Source: [Clostridium] symbiosum
Lineage (GTDB): Bacteria; Bacillota; Clostridia; Lachnospirales; Lachnospiraceae
Length of the DNA: 64,000 nt
Direction: 5' to 3'
Assembly: GCA_036419695.1 (NCBI GenBank)
Contig: CP143946.1
Location: 1,854,001-1,918,000 of the forward strand
The notes beneath the pieces are model-generated. The model saw only the letters and a list, made by a program, of their open reading frames with translations, ran no database searches and was not told the DNA's origin. Each line of letters starts with the position of its first letter. Within the stretch, counting starts at the first letter, position 1. The translations under genes and the position numbers were made by a program. Shown in pieces: positions 41,899-51,658 of the stretch.

Positions 41899-44157
41899 AT
41901 GAGATCAAAGAAGATGGTTTACTGGGCCTTCCTGATTCCGGCGGTTGTGATAGTCCTGATTATCATAATTGTCAAACTCGATACAGCAGATAATTACATT
42001 TCCCGCGCCATGGCATCCAAAGCCATGGCGCTCGCGCTGACGGACAAGGACGGCTGCCTGTCCTCCCAGAAGGAGAACGGCTCCCATCTTCCCGCCAGGA
42101 TGCAGGAGGACTGGTCGGCGAAATACATTGATTACCTGCTGGAGCAGGGGTTGATCGAGGAGGGAACCGTTAAGGAGGATGATTATGCATCCTCGGCTCT
42201 TACATACGGGGAGGCGGCATTTGCGGCGGAGCAGGTGTCAAAGGGGCTTTCACAGGCTCTGGGCGTCTCCAGGAAGAAGTATAACAAGCCGATGCCAAAG
42301 GAGGAGTGGTGGCTCTTTTATCCGTCGTTCCTGAAAGCCGCAGACAAGGAACAGGAGGTTAAGGAAGTCGACCTTCTGCTTTATGGAACTCCCGATAATG
42401 TGAAGGAGGCGGCGCCCTGGACCGCGTATACGAGCGAAGGCATTATGGGCTTTGAGGGACTCTCCATGGATTCCCACATCGACCGTGAGATCCGCGTCCT
42501 GGCCAGAAACGGCGAGATGATACACCTCACCGAGGAGGTGTCGGAGGACGTCGTATACAGGAATGTATGGCTGGCGGCCGGCGAACGCGATAAGATGAAT
42601 CTTTATATAGGCACCATTGTCCGGGAATTTCCACTGGCAAAGGAAGTGGAAGAGCAGGAGAGCGGCGTGCTGGCCGATATCTCCCTGAGCAGGGGTAAGA
42701 TTAAAAAGCTGTCCCTGAAAACGGATACAATCGAGGGAAAGGTCCTGGCGGTCCGCGACGATTCAATTGAGATCGAAGGATACGGGGAGGTGCGCCTCGA
42801 TAAAGACTTTAAGGTATATAAGACATACGGTGTGGTAAAGGAGCAGAGGAAAAAAGATATTCTGGTGGGATATAATCTGGAGAAATTCGTGGTGGCCGAT
42901 AAAAAGATCTGCGCGGCCCTGCTGGTAAAGAGCTTCTCCGCAAAGAACATCAGGGTTCTTATCATGGATAAGGGATTTTCCTCGATTTTCCACGATCAGG
43001 TGATACTGAAGGCCGATACGCCGCTGACGGTGGAGTACGGCGATTCTACGGAGCGGATCGAGGCGGGCAGCGAGCTGGTCATCAAAAAGGATGATGAACG
43101 CCTGAACAAGGGCAGGATCACGGTGGAGCCGGAGGATCGGCAAAAGGGAATTCAGGTGCTGAGCGTCAGCAGGCAGCAGGGGACGCCGGAATATTTCGGC
43201 TGTTTTGAAATCAGCCGTGAATCGAAAGGGCTCCTGCTTCTCAACGAGGTCGATGTGGAAGATTATCTGACCAGGGTGGTGCCGAGCGAGATGCCTCCCT
43301 CCTATGAGGTTGAGGCGCTGAAGGCCCAGGCGGTCTGCGCCAGAACCTATGCCTACCGGCAGATTCAGGCCAATGCCTACAGCCAGTACGGCGCCCATGT
43401 GGACGACAGCACCAATTATCAGGTATATAACAATATTGAATCCAACGAGAGAACCGACCTGGCTGTCAAGGAGACGGACGGAGAGATGGTATTTTATGGG
43501 GACACCCCGGCGGAAACCTACTATTTCTCCACCTCCTGCGGCTATTCCACCGACGGGACGATCTGGGGAGCCGATATAAAGGATGTGCCGTACCTGAAGG
43601 GAATTTCCCTCACCGAGGACGGCGGCATGGATGACCTGACGACAAACGAGGCCTTTGTGCCGTTTATACAGGGGCAGGGGACAAAGAATTACGATTCCGG
43701 ATATTCGATGTACCGCTGGTCCACAACGGTCACCAACAAGAAGCTGGCCGAGAAGATAGACGGTATCGGGACGATTCAGGCTCTCTTTGTAACCGAACGC
43801 GGCACGGGCGGAATCGCAAAAACCGTGAAGGTGGTCGGAAGCGACGGAGAAAAAGTCCTGAAGGGCCAGACCCAGATCAGGAACACGCTGGGCTCTCCAG
43901 AACTTGTTTATAAGAAAAACGACGGTTCCACGATGACGGACTGGTCGTCCCTGCCGAGCGCTTTTATTGCGGTGGATGAGACGGCGAGAGACGAGGAGAA
44001 AGGCACCAGGACCTTTACGATCTGGGGCGGCGGCTACGGCCACGGCGTCGGAATGAGCCAGAACGGCGCCCAGCAGATGGCAAAGGAAGGAAAGACCTAC
44101 AAAGATATTCTGTCCTTCTTCTACAGCGGAATCGAGGTCAGGGAGCTTACAGAGTAA
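41899..44157 (+). CDS. SpoIID/LytB-domain cell wall protein
   Basis: The 752-residue protein has one N-terminal membrane segment (about 9-26) and a long extracytoplasmic region without recognised domains (about 30-440). A SpoIID/LytB domain follows, with YLTRVVPSEMPPSYEVEALK, AVCARTYAYRQI, ETYYFSTSCGYS and the C-terminal GGYGHGVGMSQNGAQQMA. Family knowledge: SpoIID is a peptidoglycan transglycosylase; the glutamate of PSEM is catalytic. This protein is about twice SpoIID's size, so it is a vegetative wall-remodelling relative rather than SpoIID. A GH25 gene follows 29 bases later. Confidence 0.9.
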   Translation: MRSKKMVYWAFLIPAVVIVLIIIIVKLDTADNYISRAMASKAMALALTDKDGCLSSQKENGSHLPARMQEDWSAKYIDYLLEQGLIEEGTVKEDDYASSALTYGEAAFAAEQVSKGLSQALGVSRKKYNKPMPKEEWWLFYPSFLKAADKEQEVKEVDLLLYGTPDNVKEAAPWTAYTSEGIMGFEGLSMDSHIDREIRVLARNGEMIHLTEEVSEDVVYRNVWLAAGERDKMNLYIGTIVREFPLAKEVEEQESGVLADISLSRGKIKKLSLKTDTIEGKVLAVRDDSIEIEGYGEVRLDKDFKVYKTYGVVKEQRKKDILVGYNLEKFVVADKKICAALLVKSFSAKNIRVLIMDKGFSSIFHDQVILKADTPLTVEYGDSTERIEAGSELVIKKDDERLNKGRITVEPEDRQKGIQVLSVSRQQGTPEYFGCFEISRESKGLLLLNEVDVEDYLTRVVPSEMPPSYEVEALKAQAVCARTYAYRQIQANAYSQYGAHVDDSTNYQVYNNIESNERTDLAVKETDGEMVFYGDTPAETYYFSTSCGYSTDGTIWGADIKDVPYLKGISLTEDGGMDDLTTNEAFVPFIQGQGTKNYDSGYSMYRWSTTVTNKKLAEKIDGIGTIQALFVTERGTGGIAKTVKVVGSDGEKVLKGQTQIRNTLGSPELVYKKNDGSTMTDWSSLPSAFIAVDETARDEEKGTRTFTIWGGGYGHGVGMSQNGAQQMAKEGKTYKDILSFFYSGIEVRELTE

Positions 44158-44186
44158 AACAGCGCTGGGATGCGGTATGATAAACC

Positions 44187-44936
44187 ATGTTAAAAAAACA
44201 CAGGATGAACAGGAAGATAAAAGCAGCCCTGCCGTTTACCGTTTTATTGGCGGCAGCGTTCCTGACAGCAGCGCTGTCGGGATGGCTGCCGCTCAACGCA
44301 TATTTCTCAAAACAATATGAGGTGAGAGGTGTTGACGTATCACATTACCAGGGGACCATAGACTGGGAAAAGCTGAAGGAACAGGATGTCGGTTTCGCGT
44401 TTATCAAGGCGACGGAGGGCAGCGGCCATGTCGACGGACAGTTTGCGGCGAACTGGAAGAATGCCGGGGATGCGAAACTTAAGACGGGAGCCTACCATTT
44501 TTTCAGCTTTGACAGTCCGGCTAAGACCCAGGCGGAATTATATATTGATACGGTCGGCGAGCTTTCGGGCCGGATGGTTCCGGCCGTGGATGTGGAATAC
44601 TATGCCGGGAGGAAGCAAAATCCGCCGGATAAAGAAGCGGTGGTTCAAAGCCTAAGGGAACTGCTGGGGATTCTGGAAGAGCATTATCATGTGAAACCGG
44701 TTATCTATACGACCTATGCAGTTTATAACCGGTACATCAAGGGCGAATTTGACGAGTATCCCCTCTGGATCCGCAATGTCTATTATCCGCCTGTTTTTGG
44801 TGATAAGAGCGGATGGACGTTCTGGCAGTACTCGGATACCGCGGTGCTGGAAGGATATGAGGGGACGGAGAAGTATATTGACATGAATGTGTTCCGCGGA
44901 TCGGAGGAAGAACTGGAACAATATCTCGTGCCGTGA
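44187..44936 (+). CDS. GH25 lysozyme, membrane anchored
   Basis: The 249-residue protein has an N-terminal membrane segment (about 13-31) and a GH25 barrel: VRGVDVSHYQGTIDWEKLK with the first catalytic aspartate, FIKATEG, GAYHFFSF, and PAVDVEYY with the Asp-x-Glu pair, ending in WTFWQYSDT. It hydrolyses N-acetylmuramyl bonds of peptidoglycan. With the SpoIID-like gene it forms a wall-remodelling pair. The ribosome site is weak and ATG 44202 is an alternative start. Confidence 0.92.
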   Translation: MLKKHRMNRKIKAALPFTVLLAAAFLTAALSGWLPLNAYFSKQYEVRGVDVSHYQGTIDWEKLKEQDVGFAFIKATEGSGHVDGQFAANWKNAGDAKLKTGAYHFFSFDSPAKTQAELYIDTVGELSGRMVPAVDVEYYAGRKQNPPDKEAVVQSLRELLGILEEHYHVKPVIYTTYAVYNRYIKGEFDEYPLWIRNVYYPPVFGDKSGWTFWQYSDTAVLEGYEGTEKYIDMNVFRGSEEELEQYLVP

Positions 44937-45002
44937 ATGGTTTGTAAAAAGAAAAAGATATTTTGATTAACAGGCAGCAGTTGAGAGGCAGCAAAAAGAC
45001 AG

Positions 45003-45060
45003 GCAGCAAAAAAGGGAACTTCCGTTTCACATCATTTATGTGGACGGAGGTTCCCTTTTT
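45003..45060. terminator. Bidirectional terminator
   Basis: AAAAAGGGAACTTCCG pairs with CGGAGGTTCCCTTTTTT over 16 bp with one bulge, between the convergent GH25 and formamidase genes. Confidence 0.88.
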
Positions 45061-45066
45061 TCAGTG

Positions 45067-45951
45067 TTATTTATTCTTGAAAATTCCCATTGGGATTTCC
45101 ATTCTCACCGTCTTCATCGGGTTGACGGTCTGGCATACGGCCAGATCCCCGCAGAGACTTAAGAGAAGAGAGGTGTCCTCGTAGCTGAGGTCTGCCTGGG
45201 AAGAGAGAAAGGTTTCCATCCGCAGGGTTGCCAGTTTCCAGGCATCCTCCACCGTTCCGGCAGCGGCGATCACGATGAAACGTCCGTCCGTGACGGCAGC
45301 CGGCCATTTAAGAGGACAGTCTTTTAAGACCGTGACGCGGACCGTGACGACGCCTTCGATCTCCAGACCGCAGCCGCAGACTTCACCGTCGCCCATGACG
45401 GCGTGAAGATCTCCCATGGATAAAAGGGCGCCGGGGACATTGACCGGAAGGTAGAGTGTGGTTCCTGTTTTAATCTGGGTGCAGTCCATATTGCCACCAT
45501 GATCGAGGGGCGTCATGGTGGAGACTTCGCCTTCCTTCGGTGCGGTACCGATGACGCCAATCATCGGATTAACCGGGATTTTTATGGAGCTGTTGAATTC
45601 GGCTTCACCGTCTTTGACTGAAAAACGGCGGAAGTATTTTTCGGTGAGAAGTCCGTTGTCCCAATCGGTCTGAGGGAAAGACCCGCAGACGCCGACCGGG
45701 CCCATGGCGATATCGAGGATTTCGATTTTCAGGGTGTCACCGGGGCCGGCATCCTCCACATAGAGGGGGCCGGTTACCGCATTGCCTTTGGAGGAGTCGA
45801 TATTTGAAAGATTGGCTCCCTCGCTGAGAAGCTGGTTGAAGAAACAGTCGTAAGTCTCAAAACGGACCGTGTCCCCGGAAGGAACGCTGAGCGCCGGTTG
45901 AACAGCAGGGGAGAAAGCAAAATGAACATGTTCTTTTGTGATTGTGGTCAT
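45067..45951 (-). CDS. Acetamidase/formamidase family protein
   Basis: The 294-residue protein has the FmdA/AmdA fold: SVPSGDTVRFETYDCF, NAVTGPLYVEDAGPGDTLKI, NPMIGVIGTAPKEGEVST, DHGGNMDCTQI and PGALLSMGDLHAVMGDGEVC. Conserved His and Asp residues bind zinc. Family knowledge: it hydrolyses short amides, but substrates of most members are unknown. It lies 71 bases after the phosphofructokinase gene on the same strand. Confidence 0.93.
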   Translation of the reverse strand: MTTITKEHVHFAFSPAVQPALSVPSGDTVRFETYDCFFNQLLSEGANLSNIDSSKGNAVTGPLYVEDAGPGDTLKIEILDIAMGPVGVCGSFPQTDWDNGLLTEKYFRRFSVKDGEAEFNSSIKIPVNPMIGVIGTAPKEGEVSTMTPLDHGGNMDCTQIKTGTTLYLPVNVPGALLSMGDLHAVMGDGEVCGCGLEIEGVVTVRVTVLKDCPLKWPAAVTDGRFIVIAAAGTVEDAWKLATLRMETFLSSQADLSYEDTSLLLSLCGDLAVCQTVNPMKTVRMEIPMGIFKNK

Positions 45952-46022
45952 GGCAAATTTCCTTTCCTTTTATATTTTGTTTGCGGTTTACGGCAGGAAA
46001 CACTGAGAGCCGCAATAAAAGC

Positions 46023-47243
46023 TTATTTTCGGTAGAGGTAAAGCGGCAGGCCGTTCTCCATCTTTCGTTCTGCTTCTCCATGGATTAGGGGAAGTACATA
46101 GGTGAGGAACTCCGGTCCGATATCGGTTCCGTTTTTTGTGATCCATTCGGCCGGAAATGTTTTCTCTTTATTGCAGATTTCATTGACGTCGGCCAGGGTG
46201 CACTCCATCGTGTACGGCTCGTCCCCGGTACGTTTGAACGCTACCATCATTCCGCTGACGCCCTCCATTGCATTTTTGACGCCGTAGGAGCCGGCCTCGG
46301 CGGCCTCCTCTATATCCTGGGCTGAGACAACCATGCCGGAGCAGCGCTGGCTTACATTCACTTCCACGGAACGAACCTTGACGCCGAACTGGTTGCGGAT
46401 ATAATTTTCCAAAATCTCGCCGCAGCCGGTCAGCATCTTATGGCCGAAGGTGTCGAGCTGGGCCTCATTGGAGTATTCACAGATAAAGTGTCCGGCGCTA
46501 TCCGCAATTCCTTCCGAGACGCAGACAACGACGGTCTGGCTTTTTTCAAATGCCTTCTTTAAGTCGATGGAAAACTGTTCGAATTCAAAAGGGGCCTCCG
46601 GCAGATAAATGAGAAGCGGGTTGTCCCCCTCATGTTTTCTTGCCAGGACGCTGGAGGCGGTGAGCCAGCCGGCGTGACGTCCCATGAGTTCCACGATGGT
46701 GACGGATTTCTGCTGGTAAACGGAGGCGTCCAGGGTAATCTCACGGACGGTGGAGCCGACGTACTTTGCGGCGCTTCCGAATCCGGGCGTGTGGTCCGTC
46801 CCCACGAGATCATTGTCGATTGTTTTGGGGATTCCGATGAAGCGGATATCACTGCCGATTCCGGCGGCATAGCGCGACAATTTGCTCACGGTATCCATGG
46901 AGTCATTGCCTCCGATATAGAAGAAATATCCGATATCGAGTTCCTCAAATTTGTGGAACAGGGTGGGATAGAAAGCAGCGGAAAGATTTTCGGGGAGCTT
47001 AAAACGGCAGGAGCCGAGGTAAGCGGCAGGAGTCAGTTTGAGGAGATCCAAGTCTTCCTCGCTGAGTTCCGCCGACAAATTCATGTATTTCCCGGCCAGG
47101 AATCCTTCGATTCCGTTAATCATGCCATAAACAGTCCCTACTTTGTCAGGATGGTTTTTTCCCTCTCTGATGACTCCGCAGAGGCTGGCGTTGATCACGG
47201 CGGTCGGGCCGCCTGACTGGCCGACGATAATATTTTTCTTCAT
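46023..47243 (-). CDS. 6-phosphofructokinase, pyrophosphate-type
   Basis: The 406-residue protein starts IIVGQSGGPTAVINASLCG and has FIGIPKTIDNDLVGTDHTPG and ELMGRHAGWLTA. The GGNDSMDT loop, with Asp where ATP enzymes have Gly, and PKTIDND point to a diphosphate phosphoryl donor. It phosphorylates fructose 6-phosphate, reversibly if PPi-linked. AAGGAGAAA precedes the ATG. Confidence 0.88.
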   Translation of the reverse strand: MKKNIIVGQSGGPTAVINASLCGVIREGKNHPDKVGTVYGMINGIEGFLAGKYMNLSAELSEEDLDLLKLTPAAYLGSCRFKLPENLSAAFYPTLFHKFEELDIGYFFYIGGNDSMDTVSKLSRYAAGIGSDIRFIGIPKTIDNDLVGTDHTPGFGSAAKYVGSTVREITLDASVYQQKSVTIVELMGRHAGWLTASSVLARKHEGDNPLLIYLPEAPFEFEQFSIDLKKAFEKSQTVVVCVSEGIADSAGHFICEYSNEAQLDTFGHKMLTGCGEILENYIRNQFGVKVRSVEVNVSQRCSGMVVSAQDIEEAAEAGSYGVKNAMEGVSGMMVAFKRTGDEPYTMECTLADVNEICNKEKTFPAEWITKNGTDIGPEFLTYVLPLIHGEAERKMENGLPLYLYRK

Positions 47244-47336
47244 TATGTGTTTCTCCTTTTTTTCAGAGGTATGATATCTTATATTCTATAATAGAGGAGG
47301 GAAGATTTCAACCGGATAATACTTTGGAATTGTGAA

Positions 47337-47365
47337 TTGTAATTAGCCGGGGCAGGTGGTAAAAT
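47337..47365 (+). promoter_or_regulatory. Promoter of the prepilin-like gene
   Basis: TTGTAA (47337-47342), 17-base spacer, TAAAAT (47360-47365). Confidence 0.6.
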
Positions 47366-47447
47366 ATAGATAGTTGGATGGATTCCCGAATGGGAGTACT
47401 TTGTTTTGGGAACGGCGTTTCAATCAGCATGGGAAAAGGGATACGGT

Positions 47448-48293
47448 ATGAGAAAAAAAGACAGGGGTTTCAGCCTGATAGAGCTGATAATTGCAATTGC
47501 AATATTGATAATACTGACTGGGCTGCTTGCCCCCCAGTTTATGAAGTATATTGAGAAGTCGAGAAAAGCTGCCTGCCTGCATGCGATGGATACGATTGCG
47601 GAGGAATATATAGTAGGGATAACTGATCTTGGAAAGGCGCCGGATCAGAATTCGGCCGTTGATTTATTAAGTGATATCATCGTGGAGCATGGAGGGGATA
47701 AAAAATGGAGTGAAAGCCAGGAGGACAAGTCTATTTTCTATCGATTTTCCGGCATATGCAAAAGCCGGGGAAATTATAAATGTCAGTTTCTGAATGATTT
47801 ACACTCAATTACACTTGAATGTAGCGAGCATGGAGGCTGGACAATGGATATTGTCACGCTGAGCCATCTGCTGAATGAGATGAATTTAGAAGAATATAAG
47901 ATTGTCAACGCGGGTAAGACATACAAAACTCTGGCAGATTATTTTGGCAATGATGCGGGAAAAACCTTGGATTCCGAGGCAAGCACGAAAAAAACAGATG
48001 AAGTTTATGGAAAGTATGGTTCCCTGGCCAATATTGTTGAGATAGAATTAAAAAAACAGGGGGTAAATGTTTCGGCTAAAAGCTGGACGATGCGTAAGAA
48101 TGGTAATAGTTATGAACTCTATCTTACTAATGAGAAAATAACGGAACAGGATAAGAATACTACTGTGAAGTGCACAAAATATGATACAGCAAAAAATGAA
48201 ATCATTACAGGAACAGCCCGAGTAATAATGAAAGACGGAAAGAATGGAAAATTTCCTGCCGTAGATTATGGTTCTTTTAAAAAAGATGAGTAA
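47448..48293 (+). CDS. Orphan prepilin-like protein
   Basis: The 281-residue protein has a type IV prepilin leader, MRKKDRGFSLIELIIAIAIL, with cleavage before the Phe, the conserved Glu+5, and the hydrophobic helix. The remaining 240 residues include a CKSRGNYKC and a central KTYKTLADYF stretch but no recognised domain. No prepilin peptidase, ATPase or other pilin is nearby, so it must use machinery encoded elsewhere. The gene is clearly richer in A+T than its neighbours and may be acquired. ATG 47448 has AAAGGGAT upstream. Confidence 0.85.
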   Translation: MRKKDRGFSLIELIIAIAILIILTGLLAPQFMKYIEKSRKAACLHAMDTIAEEYIVGITDLGKAPDQNSAVDLLSDIIVEHGGDKKWSESQEDKSIFYRFSGICKSRGNYKCQFLNDLHSITLECSEHGGWTMDIVTLSHLLNEMNLEEYKIVNAGKTYKTLADYFGNDAGKTLDSEASTKKTDEVYGKYGSLANIVEIELKKQGVNVSAKSWTMRKNGNSYELYLTNEKITEQDKNTTVKCTKYDTAKNEIITGTARVIMKDGKNGKFPAVDYGSFKKDE

Positions 48294-48421
48294 TCCTACA
48301 GTTTGCGTTGGAAAAATTGATTTAACAAAAATATTTTCATAGCGTGTATAAATTCAAACAGGGAGGTTATACTGTAAGTATCACAAAAGAGAAATTTTTG
48401 AATACTTATCCTCCCCTTTTT

Positions 48422-48462
48422 AAACCGGCTTGTCTGCAGATTGCAGGCAGGCCGGTTTTTTT
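48422..48462 (+). terminator. Terminator after the prepilin-like gene
   Basis: AAACCGGC (48422-48429) pairs with GCCGGTTT (48451-48458), the stem continuing inward with G-U pairs to a three-base loop, followed by a T-run to 48462. Confidence 0.85.
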
Positions 48463-48481
48463 GTATTATAGGAACACTTTC

Positions 48482-49357
48482 CTATGAAATGCATTCCGCC
48501 GCTTCACTCATTGCCTCCCGCATCTCTGCGACAGGCTCTTCATGTCCGGTCCACAGGGCAATCTGACGGGTGGCCTGATAGACCAGCATCCCGAGTCCGT
48601 TTACGGCGGTACAGCCGGCTTCTTCGGCTTCCCGGAGGAAACGGGTCCTCACCGGATTGTAGGTCGCGTCAAAGCAGATTTGACGGGGCCGAAAACATGC
48701 TTCATCTAACGGTGTCTCATCCAGATGGCCATACATGCCAAGTCCGCTCAGATTCATCATGACGCCGCACTGTGCCGCAGCTTTGCGGACAGCGGTGCGG
48801 TCGGTTACCGGCAGTGCGGTGGCCGTTCCCGGGCTTATCCGGTTAATCTGTTCCGCCAGTTCGCGGCACGGCGTTTCAAAATCCGAGATATAGATGTGCC
48901 CCGCCTTATGTAAGGCCAGTTCCATGCAGATGGACTTGCCGGCTCCCCCTGCGCCGAAGCAGAGGAAGGTATTGCCGGGGATTTCCACCTCGGTTTCTTC
49001 CTGTATAGAGCGGAGCGCTCCCAGGCCGTCCGTGTTGTATCCCTTCAGGGAACCGTCTTCCTGCACCACCACGGTATTGCAGGAGCCCATCAGACGCGTC
49101 ATCTCATCTGCGTCGTCCAGATATTTCATCACGGCAATTTTATACGGTTTTGTGACGGCAAAACCGGCAAAGTTCATATGGCGGATTCCGCTTATAATCT
49201 TCCCAAGGTGTTCCGGGTTTTCTACCTCAACGGGGAGATAGCAGCAGTCCCAGCCCTTTTTTTCATATACCCTGTTGTGGGAGACCGCGGAGACGGATTG
49301 GCCCAGCGGATATCCCAGAAGGGCTATCAGTTTTGTATTGGTGGTAATTGAGTTCAT
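48482..49357 (-). CDS. Shikimate/quinate dehydrogenase family protein 1
   Basis: The 291-residue protein has the AroE/YdiB fold: FAVTKPYKIAVMKYLDD with the catalytic lysine, GYNTDGLGALRSI with the catalytic aspartate, and the dinucleotide loop CFGAGGAGKSI. The substrate loop reads GQSVSAVSHN instead of the usual HSxSPxxHN, so its substrate preference may differ from biosynthetic AroE. It is last in the five-gene operon and lies 22 bases after aroD. Confidence 0.9.
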   Translation of the reverse strand: MNSITTNTKLIALLGYPLGQSVSAVSHNRVYEKKGWDCCYLPVEVENPEHLGKIISGIRHMNFAGFAVTKPYKIAVMKYLDDADEMTRLMGSCNTVVVQEDGSLKGYNTDGLGALRSIQEETEVEIPGNTFLCFGAGGAGKSICMELALHKAGHIYISDFETPCRELAEQINRISPGTATALPVTDRTAVRKAAAQCGVMMNLSGLGMYGHLDETPLDEACFRPRQICFDATYNPVRTRFLREAEEAGCTAVNGLGMLVYQATRQIALWTGHEEPVAEMREAMSEAAECIS

Positions 49358-49379
49358 GATATTCTCACTTTCTCCCCGC

Positions 49380-50144
49380 TCACAGCGCGGTGTGGAAGAG
49401 ATCCAGGGCGCTGGACATCCGGTCGACCGGGATTTGGCCGGGAGCGGAGCCTGTGCCGACCGCGCCGAAGGTCATGGAGGAGCCGAAAACCTCCGCGGCC
49501 AGACGGCTGACAACGCCTTTTCCGCCCATGGACATCGTGATAATAGGGCGGTTGGCATAAGCTTCATGCATCCTGGCCGTTGCGGCGAGAAGTTCCAAAA
49601 CATCGTCCGTGCCCCTCGGCATCACCGCCAGCTTTGGAATATCCACGCCCATATCCTGCATTTTGCGCAGCCGGTAGAGGATTTCCTCACGGGGAGGAGT
49701 CTTGTGGAAATCGTGGTTGGAACCGATGACCAGGGCGCCGGCCGCATGGATGGCGGCGATATTTTCCCTTGCCGTCTCATCGTCCATAAAAATCTGTACA
49801 TCGATCAGGTCGGCGCTGCCGCTTTCGGCGGCCAGACGGTTTAACGCTGTATACTCTGACAGGGATATTTCTTTTTCACCGCCCTCCTCCGCCGTGCGGA
49901 AGGTGAACAGCAGCGGGAGAGAGGGGAGCGATTCACGGAGCCTGTGCAGCGTATTTAAAACCTGCTCCGGCTCCAGAGCGTGTTCAAAGAAATCCACGCG
50001 CCACTCCACCATATCAATGGCCAGATTGCGGATGGCCGCCGCTTTTTCTAAAATCTTTGTTTCGGTTACTTCCACGATTGGCACGATAATGCCGGGAACT
50101 CCGGCTCCGATTTCCTTTCCGCGGACCGTTACGGTTTTTATCAT
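49380..50144 (-). CDS. aroD: 3-dehydroquinate dehydratase, type I
   Basis: The 254-residue barrel has MVEWRVDFFEH near residue 47, the catalytic histidine in GSNHDFHKTP near 141, and the Schiff-base lysine in PKLAVMPRG near 168. It interconverts 3-dehydroquinate and 3-dehydroshikimate; type I enzymes serve either direction of use. The second ATG (50144) is chosen because AAAGGAGA sits too close to the first (50150). Confidence 0.94.
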   Translation of the reverse strand: MIKTVTVRGKEIGAGVPGIIVPIVEVTETKILEKAAAIRNLAIDMVEWRVDFFEHALEPEQVLNTLHRLRESLPSLPLLFTFRTAEEGGEKEISLSEYTALNRLAAESGSADLIDVQIFMDDETARENIAAIHAAGALVIGSNHDFHKTPPREEILYRLRKMQDMGVDIPKLAVMPRGTDDVLELLAATARMHEAYANRPIITMSMGGKGVVSRLAAEVFGSSMTFGAVGTGSAPGQIPVDRMSSALDLFHTAL

Positions 50145-50194
50145 AATCATTCTCCTTTATAATCAGATTCTTTTGTAATCAGATTCCTGCTTAT

Positions 50195-50229
50195 CGGGTG
50201 CGGCCGTATCAATTGCAAAGCCGCACCCG
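50195..50229 (-). promoter_or_regulatory. Intercistronic hairpin between permease and aroD
   Basis: CGGGTGCGGC (50195-50204) pairs perfectly with GCCGCACCCG (50220-50229). No U-run follows on the minus strand, so it may set mRNA stability rather than stop transcription. Confidence 0.6.
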
Positions 50230-50311
50230 GTTCTCTTAAAAGTGAAGTGTTGGCTGCAGTTTTAGTTCACTTCTGTTTCATCAATCCTTAATCCCAGGCT
50301 GCGGTTTTTCC

Positions 50312-51643
50312 CTAGATAATTCCAAGGGTCATAAAGAGCAGGATGGAAACCACACAGCCGATAGAGGTGACGACGATATTTGTGAAAAATACGTATTTAT
50401 AGGATTCCTTTGCCGTCAACTGTGTATAGACGATAGCGGTGATGAAACCTCCGCTGTGCGGCAGTGTATCCAGGCCCGCGCCGGCCAGGCAGATAACGCG
50501 GTGCAGGATCTCCAGGGGGATGCCCGCAGCCCGGCAGAGTTCGATGTATTTCGGTCCCAGGGAATCCAGGAAAATCTGCAGACCGCCGGAACATGAGCCG
50601 GTGGCGGCCGAGACAATGCCGGTGGCCAGAGAGGCGGAAATGAGCGGGCTCATAGCCATGGAAAGTGCGAAGTCTACAACTGAGGCAAAGCCGGAGGAGG
50701 CCTGTACCACGCCGCCGAAACCTACGATAACCGATGTGTTGAGCAGGGCAGTGATGCTGTTTTGGGCGCTCTCGTTGATTGAATTCAGCGGATTCTTAAT
50801 GCGTTTCCAGAACAGGCAGAGCACCATGGCAATTCCGATGGACAGGGCGATATTCACCGCGTAAACCGTGTCCAGGGTATTACGGGTAAAGAAAATGAAG
50901 AGAATCAGAACTGCCATCGGCAGCATGGACAGCGCCCAGTGCGGGAGTTCGTCGTTCTCCGAGATACGGATTTTATTAAGGTCGTCACGGGAACCGGGCA
51001 AAAAGCCGATACCGGCCGCGGCCAGCCGTTTCTGCTGGCGTACCAGGAAAACCATGCCCAGGGCAAACATCACGATGGAAACCAGGGTTCCGTTAAGCGG
51101 GGCCGCGTAGGCGTTTGTGCCAAGCACCGCACAGGGGATCAGGTTCTGGATGGCCGGGGAGCCGGGCAGGCCCACCATGCTGAAGGTCGCGCTTCCAAGC
51201 AGCATTGCCGCCGGAAACAGGCGCTTGGGAATATTTTCATTGTTGAACAGGACCAGCGCGATGGGATAAATCGTGAAGAGCAGCACAAAGAGATTGATTC
51301 CCCCGTAGGAAAGGATTCCGCTGACCAGAACAACAATCAGAAGTCCCTTGCCGTTTCCCAGCGTGTTCAGCAGCTTGACCGCAATCGATTTTGCCGCCCC
51401 GCTTTCACCCATCAGGCCGCCGAAGACGGTGCCGAGAAAGAACAAAAGGAGATAGGTCCCAGCGTAGTTTTTCATCGAGGACGCATAGCTTACACTGAAG
51501 GCCTCCCAGAGATTCATCCGGTTGGTGATGATGACGGCCAGGGATGCGGCGATAGATGTGGGTATCATGCTCCAGCCCTTGAAGCTTAAGTAAATCAGCA
51601 GGCCCAGCCCGATACCAAGGCCTAAAATTCCAATACCATCCAT
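50312..51643 (-). CDS. GntP-family permease
   Basis: The 443-residue protein has about 12-14 membrane segments and resembles the gluconate:H+ symporter family, with FFLGTVFGGLMGESGAAKSI, GSATFSMVGLPGSPAIQNLI and CLAGAGLDTLPHSGGFITAI. Family knowledge: members carry gluconate and other small hydroxy acids. In an operon of shikimate/quinate enzymes it probably carries quinate or shikimate (inference). AAGGAGG precedes the ATG. Confidence 0.88.
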   Translation of the reverse strand: MDGIGILGLGIGLGLLIYLSFKGWSMIPTSIAASLAVIITNRMNLWEAFSVSYASSMKNYAGTYLLLFFLGTVFGGLMGESGAAKSIAVKLLNTLGNGKGLLIVVLVSGILSYGGINLFVLLFTIYPIALVLFNNENIPKRLFPAAMLLGSATFSMVGLPGSPAIQNLIPCAVLGTNAYAAPLNGTLVSIVMFALGMVFLVRQQKRLAAAGIGFLPGSRDDLNKIRISENDELPHWALSMLPMAVLILFIFFTRNTLDTVYAVNIALSIGIAMVLCLFWKRIKNPLNSINESAQNSITALLNTSVIVGFGGVVQASSGFASVVDFALSMAMSPLISASLATGIVSAATGSCSGGLQIFLDSLGPKYIELCRAAGIPLEILHRVICLAGAGLDTLPHSGGFITAIVYTQLTAKESYKYVFFTNIVVTSIGCVVSILLFMTLGII

Positions 51644-51658
51644 TGATATTTCCTCCTT

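Noticed and set aside
42763..44043. Long minus-strand frame (426 codons) opposite the SpoIID-like gene
   Set aside because: It is a shadow of the well-supported plus-strand gene and has no recognisable domain.
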